Position numbers and translations under genes: made by a program
The notes under the pieces: model-generated
The model's database searches: none
What the model was told of the DNA's origin: nothing
The model's input: the letters and a program-made list of their open reading frames with translations, nothing else
Assembly (NCBI GenBank): GCA_028335825.1
Contig: JAIOKI010000003.1
Span: 310,001-374,000, forward strand
DNA length: 64,000 nucleotides
Direction of reading: 5' to 3'
DNA from: Nosema muscidifuracis
Taxonomy: Eukaryota > Microsporidia > Nosematidae
Shown: piece by piece, positions 48,866 to 58,917 of the stretch
How positions within the stretch are numbered: the first letter of the stretch is position 1
Layout of the letters: each line of letters starts with the position of its first letter

Positions 48866-49531
48866 ATGTCAGAAAAAATATCAAAAAGAAATTATAGACA
48901 ACGTGCACATTCCAATCCTTTTAAAGATATTGATATTACAATACCTGTGTCTCCTTTTGAATTAGACTGGAAAGAATATTTTATAAATGGCAAATGTCCT
49001 TCATATCTTGATATTGGATGTGGATATGGTAAATTTATTATGGAATTGTCCAAGAATGAAAATATTAACGTACTAGGTCTTGAAATCAGGGATAAAGTCT
49101 ATGAATACGTAAAAGCTAAAATAAATGAAAATAATCTTGTTAATGTATCTATAATGAAGACTAATGCACTTCTTTTCTTACCAAATATATTTATGCAGAA
49201 ATCCTTAGAGAAAATTTTTATTTTGTTTCCTGATCCACATTTCAAAAAAAGAAAACAGAAAGGAAGAGTTGTATGCAGACAAACTATTAATATTTATGAA
49301 TATCTTTTACAAGATAATGGAAGATTATACATATCAACTGATGTAGAAAATTTATTTAATGACATGGTAGAAATTATTAAAGAATCTGGCTTGTTTGAAC
49401 AACTCACCGATTCTGAAATAAAAGAAGACAAATGCTATAAATTAACTTATAAAAATACTGATGAGGCATTAAGAGCCGGTGTAAAAACTGGAGCAACATT
49501 TGCTACTATTTTCAAAAAATACAATTTTTAA
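48866..49531 (+). CDS. TRM8: tRNA (guanine-N7)-methyltransferase Trm8/METTL1
   Basis: Makes m7G46 in tRNA. 221 residues. SAM site: YLDIGCGYGKFIMELSK; LGLEIRDKV follows. The catalytic/RNA block FILFPDPHFKKRKQKGRV is exact. N-terminal RQRAHSNPF is the family marker. The GGG motif (AAAGGGTATG) touches the ATG. It is 35 bases downstream of the zinc transporter and its stop is 4 bases from the stop of the convergent small membrane protein. The partner Trm82 is not in the window. Confidence 0.95.
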   Translation: MSEKISKRNYRQRAHSNPFKDIDITIPVSPFELDWKEYFINGKCPSYLDIGCGYGKFIMELSKNENINVLGLEIRDKVYEYVKAKINENNLVNVSIMKTNALLFLPNIFMQKSLEKIFILFPDPHFKKRKQKGRVVCRQTINIYEYLLQDNGRLYISTDVENLFNDMVEIIKESGLFEQLTDSEIKEDKCYKLTYKNTDEALRAGVKTGATFATIFKKYNF

Positions 49532-49535
49532 TTCA

Positions 49536-49823
49536 TCATTTTCCTTCTTTTTCTTTTTTTTCTTTCTCAGCTTTTTCTTTTTTTTCTCTCTCTTCACGTT
49601 CTTCTCTTTCTCTCATTAATCTTCTTTGTCTTTCATCTTCCTCTCTTAACAATCTATCTTCACGTAGTCTTCTTTCAAAACTATCCCCTTCTGTTGGTCT
49701 AGAAAGTATAACTATAGCGAGAATTATAATCACTACTGTAATTACAAATAACAATGTATACATTGCTGAAGTAAAATCTGTAAAGATCTTGGTAATCCCT
49801 GCAAAAAACTCTTCAATCATCAT
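49536..49823 (-). CDS. Small single-span membrane protein with a charged cytosolic tail
   Basis: 95 residues. A membrane helix (about 21-41, MYTLLFVITVVIIILAIVIL) is followed by an extremely charged Arg/Glu/Lys tail. I do not recognise a family. The two-part design (short luminal N-terminus, one span, basic/acidic coiled tail) suggests a membrane tether. The start (two adjacent ATGs) has no CCC motif. It ends 4 bases from the TRM8 stop. Confidence 0.6.
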   Translation of the reverse strand: MMIEEFFAGITKIFTDFTSAMYTLLFVITVVIIILAIVILSRPTEGDSFERRLREDRLLREEDERQRRLMREREEREEREKKEKAEKEKKEKEGK

Positions 49824-49931
49824 GTTTATATAAAAAATATTGTTTATAAACTTTTTAAAACTTGTTTCATTGATGATAATTTTATTGATCAGTTTACTAA
49901 CAATAAGTTTAAAAGAATTTTTCGTATTAAA

Positions 49932-50834
49932 TTATTTATTTGGAGTAGGTGGCCAGTTTAATTTATCTTCTAGATTTTTTAATTTATTTTCTAAGTCATC
50001 AATTTTAATATCTTTAATTTTGATATCTAGCATAGCAAGATGTAATTTTACACATATATTATTTGATACTTGAGACGATGATGGTCGATTCGTCTTTGAT
50101 AAACATTTTAATACCAAATCTTCTAAATTTTTATCGTTTATAAATCCTTTTTTAACATTCGCTTTTTTAATCTGTTTGTATAATTCTGTACGGTTTTCAC
50201 CTTGAAAAGGTTTACTTAAAGAACTAACTTCATACATTGTAACTCCAAGTCCCCACATATCGACTGTATTATTATACTTGGTTTTTGATACTATTTCTGG
50301 TGCCATATAAAATGGTGTTCCTACTATAGAACTTTCTATATATTCATCTTCATCACTCAGTTGATACGAAAGACTAAAATCACATATCTTAAATTCAAGT
50401 ATTTCTTCATTATTACTGGAATGAATTGAATTAATAAGAATGTTACTCGGCTTAATATCTCTATGTATTATATTTTTACTATGTAAATATTCAAGTCCTT
50501 CTGATATTTGTGAGAATATTGACCATAATAAAAAATCAGTTGCTTTTCTATTTTTATGAATAAAAAAAGATATTACTGTATCTAAAGTTCCACGATTAGC
50601 GTATTCTAAAATAATAAAACTTGATCCTTTTGCTTGAATAAATTCTTCTAATTTGATTATTCTTTTATGACATAACTTGCTTAAAATGAGTACTTCTTTT
50701 TGTGCATGTTTTAAATGTTTTTCGACTACAGATTTACATACTACTTTTCTAGATTTATTAGTTACATTTTCTAATAAATATACTGTACCATGTGAAACTC
50801 GTCCTAATTTTTCAAGAAATTTATACTTTTCCAT
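49932..50834 (-). CDS. Protein kinase, NIMA/Nek-like, with altered Gly-loop and DFG motif
   Basis: About 300 residues. Kinase features: VVCKSV (ATP lysine), HRDIKPSN (catalytic loop), GTPFYMAPEI (activation segment) and DMWGLGVTMYE. Two positions differ from consensus: the glycine loop reads LGRVSHGTVYLL, and the metal-binding DFG reads DFS (ICDFSLS). The catalytic and metal-binding Asp are kept, so activity is possible. A short C-terminal coiled coil (DDLENKLKNLEDKL) follows. The ATG at 50834 is chosen because it begins MEKYKFLEKLG; an ATG two codons before and a longer frame are possible. Confidence 0.85.
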   Translation of the reverse strand: MEKYKFLEKLGRVSHGTVYLLENVTNKSRKVVCKSVVEKHLKHAQKEVLILSKLCHKRIIKLEEFIQAKGSSFIILEYANRGTLDTVISFFIHKNRKATDFLLWSIFSQISEGLEYLHSKNIIHRDIKPSNILINSIHSSNNEEILEFKICDFSLSYQLSDEDEYIESSIVGTPFYMAPEIVSKTKYNNTVDMWGLGVTMYEVSSLSKPFQGENRTELYKQIKKANVKKGFINDKNLEDLVLKCLSKTNRPSSSQVSNNICVKLHLAMLDIKIKDIKIDDLENKLKNLEDKLNWPPTPNK

Positions 50835-50929
50835 TTGCATAAAGTAAAATTTTATTTTATAGTAGAATTGCATAAAAAATAATATTTTAATTTATTATAT
50901 TTAATTTCAATGACTAATTATAGATTAGA

Positions 50930-52075
50930 TTAAAATTTTTGTCTAAGCTTAGATTTCGCATCTTTTTTCTTTTTCGTCGATTTTTTAATTTCAATAGTCT
51001 TTTCAACGTTATCTTTCACTTTTTTTTCTGATTCAATTGAAATGTTCTTTAAATTTTCTAAAGGAAGGGTCTCGCTAACTTTGACTTTTTTAATTAATAA
51101 TTCATCATTATCTTTCCTTATTGTTTTATCATCTAATAATATTGTTTCATGATCTTTCATAATTGTTTCTTGATCTTTCATAATTGTTTCATCATTTTTC
51201 ATACTTGCTTGATCTTTCCTAATTGTTTCTTGATTATCTAATATAATTGTTTTATCATCTTTCATACCTGTTTCATTATCTTTTTTAATTATAGGTTTGA
51301 TATCTGTGTATTGATTTTCTAAATTAAAAATATATTCATCTTTATCTTCGATTAAAAAATTACTTAATGGTCTTCCCCATCCATTAGGTTCGTATCCATA
51401 TTTACACCCGGGAGGAATTGCTGCATTAACCCCTGGAATTTTTATATCAGGATATGATGGAGGAATCCCTATTTTCTGCATTTTAAATAGCCAAGGAAAT
51501 GGTGAAAATTCATTCATGCCAAGAACTTTCTTAAGCTCATCGTTTATCACACCAGGCAAATATCTTTTCCGTTCATGTTCCCATGTAAAATCGAATACAT
51601 CACCATATTCATATAAAAAAGCAGAAGGTGGATTTTTATGAAAACATTCATAAAGTTTTTGTGGATTAATTGATGATTTACCAATTTTCGGAAATATTTT
51701 TTCTAAATACCTTGTTTTTTCAGACTGGTTCTTTTTTATTTGTATGATGTTATGTCGTAAAAGATCCAATCCTGTGTTAATTATGCATGTTGGTATGGTG
51801 TATTCTTTCTTTTTATAATTTATAGGAAATATTTGTTTATTTTTCCATCTTTTTATAACAGGAACAGTTTTATAAATATTTTTTAAATTTGTATAATAAA
51901 TTGGGTCTTTACATTTTATATCCTCAATTTCTAAAAGATGAGAATATAAAGATTCTTTTTTTAATTTATTATATTGTATTTCTCTATATAATTTTTTTTT
52001 AGTTTTTTTATTCATTTTATCTTTATTATCTTTATAAATAAAAATATAATCTTTTGGTGTATCTTCCTTCCGCAT
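50930..52075 (-). CDS. CUS1: Splicing factor SF3b subunit 2 (Cus1/SAP145)
   Basis: A 381-residue subunit of U2 snRNP. The DUF382/PSP core is clear: DPIYYTNLKNIYKTVPVIKRWKNK, KPKMGK-like FPKIGKSSINPQKLYECF, and the proline-rich block WLFKMQKIGIPPSYPDIKIPG with GYEPNGWGRPL. The C-terminal 140 residues are a low-complexity repeat (ETIMKDQ/ETIRKD type, about 51120-51260 in DNA) and a Lys-rich end. The start is the ATG after ATCCCCCTTCT; a longer open frame upstream is a translated spacer repeat. Its presence shows the organism keeps splicing. Confidence 0.92.
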   Translation of the reverse strand: MRKEDTPKDYIFIYKDNKDKMNKKTKKKLYREIQYNKLKKESLYSHLLEIEDIKCKDPIYYTNLKNIYKTVPVIKRWKNKQIFPINYKKKEYTIPTCIINTGLDLLRHNIIQIKKNQSEKTRYLEKIFPKIGKSSINPQKLYECFHKNPPSAFLYEYGDVFDFTWEHERKRYLPGVINDELKKVLGMNEFSPFPWLFKMQKIGIPPSYPDIKIPGVNAAIPPGCKYGYEPNGWGRPLSNFLIEDKDEYIFNLENQYTDIKPIIKKDNETGMKDDKTIILDNQETIRKDQASMKNDETIMKDQETIMKDHETILLDDKTIRKDNDELLIKKVKVSETLPLENLKNISIESEKKVKDNVEKTIEIKKSTKKKKDAKSKLRQKF

Positions 52076-52433
52076 AGAAGGGGGATGAGATTTTATATGC
52101 ATAAATAAAAATATAAAATGTTTTAATAGATAAAGTTTTTTTATTATAAAATGTTTTAATAGATAAAGCTTTTTTATTATAAAATGGTAGTACATAAATA
52201 AAAATATAAAATGTTTTAATAGATAAAGCTTTTTTATTACAAAATGTTTTGATAGCTAAAGCTTTTTTATTATAAAATGTTTTAATAGATAAAGCTATTT
52301 TATTATAAAATGTTCATTTATTAAGGTTAAAAATGAATAAATTTTTAAGTTCAACTTTTTTATATAAAAGAATGATAAATTAATACATAAAATCTTTCCC
52401 AAGCATAAATTAATTTAATAATAAGAATATAAT
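52076..52433. repeat. Tandem repeat upstream of CUS1, 33-35-bp unit
   Basis: TTTTAATAGATAAAGCTTTT followed by TTATTATAAAATG recurs six times from 52115 to 52315. The leftmost copies lie in the longer CUS1 open frame and explain its false hydrophobic extension. Confidence 0.92.
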
Positions 52434-52814
52434 TTAATGCTCAATTTCTTCATAATCCTCACAATCTTCAGATGATAAATAATCAATAGATGAATCTTGT
52501 GATTTGATATTCATTATCTTATTATACATAACATTATCATTCATCAAGAATTCTTCATGTATCCATACGAGAACATTAGCAAATGATTCAGCATCACTTG
52601 ATTCGATTTCTATATTTCTATCTTCTAAAAAATCTTGTAAATATTCTGCTATGGAATCTTGTTTAATATCAAACTCGTTACTGGAAGTTCTAAGAATTTT
52701 CTCTACATTTATAGCTACTTCTTTTAAAGATTCTTCGTCTATTAAATTTGCTATTGATGTGAATATTGTTGATTTTTTTACTACATTGTATACTCGTTCT
52801 TCTACCTCTGGCAT
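52434..52814 (-). CDS. Small acidic protein of unknown function
   Basis: 126 residues, mostly helical, with a strongly acidic tail (SSEDCEDYEEIEH). The layout (helical domain with ...VLVWIHEEFL, then an acidic end) is loosely like the ribosome biogenesis factor Tsr2, a chaperone of eS26, but its W-GG motif is absent, so I do not assign it. The start is secure because GACCC touches the ATG. Confidence 0.65.
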   Translation of the reverse strand: MPEVEERVYNVVKKSTIFTSIANLIDEESLKEVAINVEKILRTSSNEFDIKQDSIAEYLQDFLEDRNIEIESSDAESFANVLVWIHEEFLMNDNVMYNKIMNIKSQDSSIDYLSSEDCEDYEEIEH

Positions 52815-53211
52815 GGGTCAATTTATAAAAAAAAGATTTTTAAATCTTCTAAAAAATTAACTGAAATATTTGAAACAAACATCATACAAATAATTTTTAT
52901 TATATTAAAAAGTATTTGATAATTTTAAATATAATTATTTAAGAATATTATGATTGAATAAAAATATTACAATTGACAAATATTATAATTATTTGAAAAT
53001 ATTATGATTGAATAAAAATATTGTAATTGACAAATATTATAATTGTATAAAAATATAATATAATATAATAATTGAATAAAAATATTATATAATATTGTAA
53101 TTGACAAATTTTTATATTTTAAGTTTTAAAAATCAATATTTTTTTAAGTTATTATTTCTTAAAATTTATTTTTTGTTTTCCCTCTTATAAACATTTATGC
53201 CCTCACTAAAA
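52815..53211. repeat. Spacer of AATAAAAATATTACAATTGA repeats
   Basis: From 52930 to 53105, TTGAATAAAAATATTA and ATTGACAAATATTATAATT alternate about four times. The right end holds GCCCTCACTAAAA, the start motif of the NC2-alpha gene. Confidence 0.85.
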
Positions 53212-53496
53212 ATGGAATCCAAAGATAATACCAAAAAGTTAAGATCAATATTCCCATCAGCCCGTCTTAAGAAAATTATGCAGTCTAATGAAGATGTTGG
53301 TAAAATGGGAGTAAGTGTACCATATATAACTAGTAAAGCCTTGGAATTATTTCTTAAGGATATTGTACAATTATCATATGAAGAAGTTAAAAAAAGAAAT
53401 GTAAGTAGAATTACTGTTGATCATATAAAGGCAGTAATAGATAGTAATCCTAAATATGAATTTCTTAGTGGATTATTCACAGAAAAAGATCGATAA
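53212..53496 (+). CDS. BUR6: NC2-alpha/Bur6 (DRAP1) histone-fold transcription regulator
   Basis: A 94-residue histone-fold protein: IFPSARLKKIMQSNEDVGKM, VPYITSKALELFLKDI and VSRITVDHIKAVIDSNPKYEFL correspond to the three helices of NC2-alpha. With NC2-beta it binds TBP on DNA and regulates polymerase II promoters. The long C-terminal tail of human DRAP1 is missing. The start is the ATG at 53212, ten bases after CCC; the in-frame ATG at 53197 would place that motif inside the gene. Confidence 0.87.
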   Translation: MESKDNTKKLRSIFPSARLKKIMQSNEDVGKMGVSVPYITSKALELFLKDIVQLSYEEVKKRNVSRITVDHIKAVIDSNPKYEFLSGLFTEKDR

Positions 53497-53620
53497 ATAA
53501 TAAATTTTTATATTAAAAAATCTAAATGAATAATAAATTTTTATATTAAAAAACATAAATAAATAATAAATTTTTATATTAAAAAAGTATAAATTAATTT
53601 AAAAAATTGATTATATTTAA

Positions 53621-56170
53621 TTATAATCTGTCAAACCAATCTTCTGGGTTCAATGATGTAGTCATCTTCTTAATATTACGAACTTGAGTAACAGTCTTAG
53701 ACATTAAACTTCCTTCATCTGTAAGAGAACCTGGTAAAATGGCATAATGAGAGAATGAAAGAGAAACTCCTGCTTTACCTTGAGTAGCAGATTTTAATTC
53801 TTCATTAAAAGTAAATGATTCTCTTACAGGTAAAGTAGCTTCTATAGCAGTAGTAGTATTTCCTGGTAAACTAGTAAAACTTTCCATCATTCCTCTCTTT
53901 CCACATAAAATAGAAGTTACTGTTCCTGAATATTCATCTGGTGTAACAATATCAGCTTTAAAGATAGGCTCATATAAAATTGGGGAAGCAGCCAATAATA
54001 ATCCCTTACATAATTTAATGGTAGGTTGAAGTAACTGATTGATTCCTCTATGAATGGAATCAGCATGGAGAGTAGCATCCTTAAGATCAAATCTTACTCC
54101 TTTCATAGTTTCACCAATCATAGGACCTTCTCCACAAGCATTCTTAAATCCAGAAGCTACATGTTCTTTAATTTCTCCTATAATAGAAATACCTTTAGTT
54201 CCATCTACTAACATATTTTCTGGACTCAATTCAGGAGCCATTGACCAAATTTTCTTTACCCAATCTTCGTTAATATTTAAGATTTCTCTAAAATTAGCAG
54301 CCAGTATTTTTTGATTATCAGATTTTACATCCTTCAAAGCATTGGTCAAATCTTCATCCATAGGCTCTACAGTCATGTAAAGTCTATTGTGTTTATTAGC
54401 AGATTTAGTCATCTTTGGTGTAGTGACAGATTCAGTTACTCCTTCAAAATAAGTTACTAATGGTTCATCATAAATAATTGGTACTTTAGCATATAATTCT
54501 TCTAAATCTTTTAAACAGATTTCTAAATGAAGAGCACCAGCACAAGCTATAGTAGATTGTCCTTTATCATTTCTTTCTACTAAACATAAAGGATCTGATT
54601 GAGCTAATTTATTTAATCCTTCTTGTAATTTACCTAAATCTTCAGGTCTCTTAGCATTTACAGCTACTTTAACAACAGGTGATACACTAAATTTCATAGA
54701 CTTAATATTATAAGCATTCTCTAAATTAGTAATTGTACCAGTTTTCTTAAGACAATCATCAATTCCAACTATACCTACTATATTACCAGCAGGACATGAT
54801 GGAATATCTTTATTACTTCTTCCCATCATTACAACAGTTCTTAATACAGCTTTATTATGACATAAAGCTTTATTAGCATTAGTAGTAACAGCTGGAGAAT
54901 ATCCTGGTTCTTGTACTCTTATTTTCATACCTGGTTGAATAGATCCTGATAAAACTCTTCCAAAAGCAATAAATCTATTATCATTTCCGGGTACCATCTT
55001 AGAAACATACATCATAACAGGTGCATCTTCTGAAGGATCACATCTCTTAATAGATTGAGCTATTTCATCATCAGCTGGTCCTTCATATAAATGATCAAAT
55101 CTAAATGCTTGTGATTGAATAGGACTTGGTAATTTCAAAACAATTTGTTCTAATAAAGATTCAGCAGCAGGAAGCCATTGTCTCATAACAATTTTAAATA
55201 ATGCTTTACCTTCACCAGATAAAACAACATTCTTAAAATCAACATTAAATTTTTTCAAATATTCCTTAATTTCTTCTACTTTTCCTTCGTTACAAAGATC
55301 TCTAACTTTATAAATTGGATTAAGAACATAAACGACAAAAGGTGACATTTCTGGGTTAGGTTTCTTAATATGCTTCATCTCTGGATCAAAAGGATCTGAA
55401 GATGTACAAGATACTTTAATACTCCATAAGAAATTACATAATCTTTTTTCTCCTTCGTATCCACTAAGTTTGAATAAATCTAAATAAAATCTAGCAAAAG
55501 TTCTTAAAGTAAATCCCCAGCCTTGAAGACCAGAACAAAATGAAATTTCATTTTTCTCTGGTTGAAGAGATTCTACCTTAAAATTGTGACCTAAAGCTGA
55601 TAATTTAGCATTAAATCCTTCACATCTTCTTCTAAGACTTTCTCCAAGTTTAGCTTGTGGAAATTCTAATTCCAAGATAGCTCTATCTAATTTATTAAGT
55701 ACAAGTGTAGGAATAATTCTTTCTTCCATAGCTTGATTCAATACAGTCTCTGTTTGTACACAAATACCTTCAACACAATCTACAACTACTAAAGCACCAT
55801 CTGTTACTCTCAAAGCAGCAGTGACTTCACTACTAAAATCTACATGTCCAGGTGAATCAATAAGATTAATTAAAAATTCTGTACCATTTGTATCACCTTT
55901 ATTAGTGTAAGCATCTATCACTTCTTGATCTAACTTGGTATGTAAAGATATAGCTGTACTTTTAATAGTAATACCTCTATCCTGTTCATCTTTTCTAGTA
56001 TCCATATATCTACCACCACCAGAATCTTTAGAAACGATCTTAGCTTTGATTACGAGTGTATCAGTAAGAGTACTCTTACCATGATCTACGTGTGCGATAA
56101 CAGAAATATTTCTGATATTTCTTTGGTTCTCCATAAGTGAATGTACTTTGTTAATATGAAAGTCAACCAT
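53621..56170 (-). CDS. EFT1: Elongation factor 2
   Basis: An 849-residue translocation GTPase. GTP motifs: AHVDHGKST, DSPGHVDF and NKLD. All six domains are present and the length equals the usual one, against the shrinkage of other genes here. The diphthamide loop keeps its histidine (residue 707) but reads IHRGINQ where nearly all eukaryotes have IHRGGGQ. The C-terminus is DWFDRL. The ATG follows GACCCCCTAAAAA, one of the longest C-runs in the window, fitting strong expression. Codon choice is more even than in neighbours. Confidence 0.97.
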   Translation of the reverse strand: MVDFHINKVHSLMENQRNIRNISVIAHVDHGKSTLTDTLVIKAKIVSKDSGGGRYMDTRKDEQDRGITIKSTAISLHTKLDQEVIDAYTNKGDTNGTEFLINLIDSPGHVDFSSEVTAALRVTDGALVVVDCVEGICVQTETVLNQAMEERIIPTLVLNKLDRAILELEFPQAKLGESLRRRCEGFNAKLSALGHNFKVESLQPEKNEISFCSGLQGWGFTLRTFARFYLDLFKLSGYEGEKRLCNFLWSIKVSCTSSDPFDPEMKHIKKPNPEMSPFVVYVLNPIYKVRDLCNEGKVEEIKEYLKKFNVDFKNVVLSGEGKALFKIVMRQWLPAAESLLEQIVLKLPSPIQSQAFRFDHLYEGPADDEIAQSIKRCDPSEDAPVMMYVSKMVPGNDNRFIAFGRVLSGSIQPGMKIRVQEPGYSPAVTTNANKALCHNKAVLRTVVMMGRSNKDIPSCPAGNIVGIVGIDDCLKKTGTITNLENAYNIKSMKFSVSPVVKVAVNAKRPEDLGKLQEGLNKLAQSDPLCLVERNDKGQSTIACAGALHLEICLKDLEELYAKVPIIYDEPLVTYFEGVTESVTTPKMTKSANKHNRLYMTVEPMDEDLTNALKDVKSDNQKILAANFREILNINEDWVKKIWSMAPELSPENMLVDGTKGISIIGEIKEHVASGFKNACGEGPMIGETMKGVRFDLKDATLHADSIHRGINQLLQPTIKLCKGLLLAASPILYEPIFKADIVTPDEYSGTVTSILCGKRGMMESFTSLPGNTTTAIEATLPVRESFTFNEELKSATQGKAGVSLSFSHYAILPGSLTDEGSLMSKTVTQVRNIKKMTTSLNPEDWFDRL

Positions 56171-57512
56171 TTTTTAGGGGGTCAGTGAAAAATTATTTAT
56201 AAAAAAAATAAATTTTAACTGGTAAATAAAAATTATTTTTTTTATACTAAAATTATATTTTTTTATATTTAATATTTTCTATAAGATATTTTTTTTATGT
56301 TTTTTATAAAGAATCTCTTTATATTTAATATTTTCTATAAGATATTTTTTTATATTTTCTATAATGAAGGTGTTTTATATTTTTCTATAAGATATTTTTT
56401 TATATTAAAATTAATTCTTATCTAACAAATAAAATTATATTTTTCTATAAAAATACAGTTAACATATTTTTTACTAAACTATTCTTCACAGTTCTATTTA
56501 AGCCCTAAATATTTATAAATTTTCGACTTTTTTTCTATTGTCAATAAACTCAACAATAAAAAATTCTAGCAAATAATCATATCTTGATATATTCAAAATT
56601 ACCTGTCTAGAAATCCTATCATTAAATTTTATTAAATTCTTCATTTATCAATCATAATAAAAAAAATAATATTTTTTAGATTATAAGCAAAGAAAAAAGC
56701 ATTAATCAACATTTTTAAGTAAATTTATAATTTTTATTTTTAAAGTATCTTGTAAATAAGTTAATTTCTTTTTATAACATGTCTTTTATAGAGATAATTA
56801 ATTTTAATATTTTAAATAGAACATTTAATAATGACTTCGAGTTTAAAATAAAATATTTAATTAAAATTTATTTTAGTAAATAATTAGATTATAAATGTAA
56901 TATTTTTTCTTTAATAAATATCATATCTTATGTTGTATCTTTCTCTATTAAATATTCTTGTATTAGATCATTAGAAGAAAATATGTTAAATTTTATTCCA
57001 AGACTTATCTTCATAATATCATCACTTTATTAAAAATATAAGAGGAATTAGTTTTTCTTTATAGTACTTGAAAAATGATCTATAATTAATAAATTCTTTA
57101 AAACTTTTTAATTAATAAATAACTTAAATTATTCTAAAATTTATTAAATCTAAATTAAATATTATTAATATAAAAATATTATGTATAAAGTATTATGTAT
57201 AAAGTATTATTAATATATAAAAGTATTATAAATATAAAGTATTACAGAGTATTATTAATATATAAAAGAATTATGTATAAAAGTATTATTAATATATAAA
57301 AGTCATTCTTTTTATAAGAAAGGAAAACCTTTAGATATTTGTTAAATAATATTAAACTTAAATTATGTCAAAACCAAATATTTATTTAATTTTTAACCCT
57401 TAATAAAAAAGTCATTTTTTTTCTGAAAAAGGAAAAGCTTTATTAAGTAAAAAAATAAAATCTTCTTTTTTTATTGTATATCAAAATTTAAAATATTTTT
57501 TTAGACCCTTAA
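56171..57512. repeat. A+T-rich spacer with short repeats at both ends
   Basis: At 56230-56420, TTTTCTATAAGATATTTTTT recurs about five times. At 57180-57310, AAAGTATTATTAATATATAA recurs about five times. A second CCCTTAATAAAAAAG at 57397 is not followed by an ATG. No gene seen in between. Confidence 0.75.
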
Positions 57513-58328
57513 ATGGATATACATAAAGAAAAAATACACAGTATCGAACGAGACATTTTCGAAAAGAAAATAATAACTTCTTCTTCTGATGGAATAATTA
57601 GAATATTTGAAAATATAAATGATCCTGATCAAGAAATAAATTTAAAACTCGAACAAGAACTTAATTCAGAATCAGGTATTCCTACTAAAGCTATATTCGT
57701 TAATTACAATGAAATTATAGCTAGCGGATACCAGTCAGGTAAACTTATTTTATGGAAGAAGAATACATCAGGGTATACTAAAATTTTAGAAAAAGATGTT
57801 TGTAATGGTCCACTTAATGATATATCTTCATCTTTAGATAAAAATTTAATTAAAATATATTGTGGATGTTCTGATGGTAAAATTAGAATTTTAAGTTTTG
57901 ATACAAATATGAATATGACAGAGAATGAAATTATGGCACACAGGTTTGGAATTTCTTGTATTGATTCTGTTACAAAATATGTTGTTTCAGGTGGATTGGA
58001 TTATTCATTGGTTGTTATGGAAGATGATAAGGAAATTTCAAGATTTAGGGATCATAAGAGTCTTATTCGAGATGTCTCTATAGCACCTGATAATGTATTT
58101 AATATATTGTGTTTTGCTAGTTGTGGGGATAACTTAGTTTACATATACTGGAAAAATGGGGATGAATTTATGAAACAACAGATTGTGTTTGAAGAAGTTG
58201 TTTACAGTTTAAGTTGGAGTCGATCAGGATTTACGCTTAGTGTTGGATATGGAAAGAATAAATTTAAATGTTATGAACCAGGAAAAGATGGTAAATATAA
58301 GGAAGTAGAAATAGTTCAAGAAAAATAA
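57513..58328 (+). CDS. SEC13: COPII/nucleoporin WD-repeat protein Sec13
   Basis: A 271-residue beta-propeller with six WD-type blades: KKIITSSSDGIIRIFE, IIASGYQSGKLILWKK, IYCGCSDGKIRILSF, YVVSGGLDYSLVVM, CFASCGDNLVYIYW and FTLSVGYGKNKFKCYE. Blade order and insert lengths fit Sec13, including the final EPGKDGKYKEVE block. Sec13 works with Sec31 in ER vesicle coats and with Nup145C/Nup84 in nuclear pores. The start has GACCCTTAAATGG, close to consensus. AATAAA overlaps the stop. Confidence 0.85.
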   Translation: MDIHKEKIHSIERDIFEKKIITSSSDGIIRIFENINDPDQEINLKLEQELNSESGIPTKAIFVNYNEIIASGYQSGKLILWKKNTSGYTKILEKDVCNGPLNDISSSLDKNLIKIYCGCSDGKIRILSFDTNMNMTENEIMAHRFGISCIDSVTKYVVSGGLDYSLVVMEDDKEISRFRDHKSLIRDVSIAPDNVFNILCFASCGDNLVYIYWKNGDEFMKQQIVFEEVVYSLSWSRSGFTLSVGYGKNKFKCYEPGKDGKYKEVEIVQEK

Positions 58329-58917
58329 ATGTTTTATCTTAAAATATAAATTGTTAAAAAATTATTTTTTATTGTTAGATTTTTCATATCTTAAGATTTC
58401 TATTGTTAGATTTTTCATATCTTAAGATTGAATTGTTAAAATTTCTATTTTTAATATCTTAAGATTTCTATTGTTAGATTTTTAATTGTTAAAAATTTAT
58501 ACTTTAAACTTCTATTTTTCATATCTTAAAATTGAATTGTTAAAATAAAATCGTTAAATTTATTCTTTAAACTTCTATTTTTCTCACCTCAAGACAGTAA
58601 AAAAAATACCAAATATATTTTTAAATTATTAAAAAACATTCAATCAATTTAATTCTTTTATAACAAATTATTAAAGTTTTGTATTTTTTTCTATAAAAAA
58701 AAGTTTATCTATTAATGCGCATAAATATATGAACATAAAAATATAAATCTTCAAATTTATATAATCACCCAGTAAAAAGATCTTTAATGCTACAAAGTTT
58801 TACAAAAAACCAATGAATATTTTGTAGGATATTAGTTGTCAGATATTTGTGTCAAAGTAAAACGCTTGTTTCATAAAAAAACATTTAAAAAAAGAAATTT
58901 TCAATTTTAAATAATTA
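58329..58917. repeat. Spacer and upstream region of PTP3
   Basis: From 58330 to 58590, TATTGTTAGATTTTTCATATC and CTTAAGATTTCTATTG recur about five times. The last 200 bases, up to the PTP3 ATG, are less repetitive. There is no CCC/GGG element within 100 bases of the ATG; the nearest is CACCC at 58765-58769. Confidence 0.75.

Noticed and set aside
52076-52195. Hydrophobic N-terminal extension of CUS1
   Set aside because: It is a translation of the spacer tandem repeat; the CCCCC motif and family alignment put the start at 52075.
52434-52814. Tsr2 identity for the small acidic protein
   Set aside because: General layout is similar but the defining W-GG motif is missing, so the name is not supported.
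57395-57440. CCCTTAATAAAAAAG motif suggesting a gene start
   Set aside because: No ATG follows within range and the downstream frames are closed. It looks like a duplicated fragment of nearby spacer.
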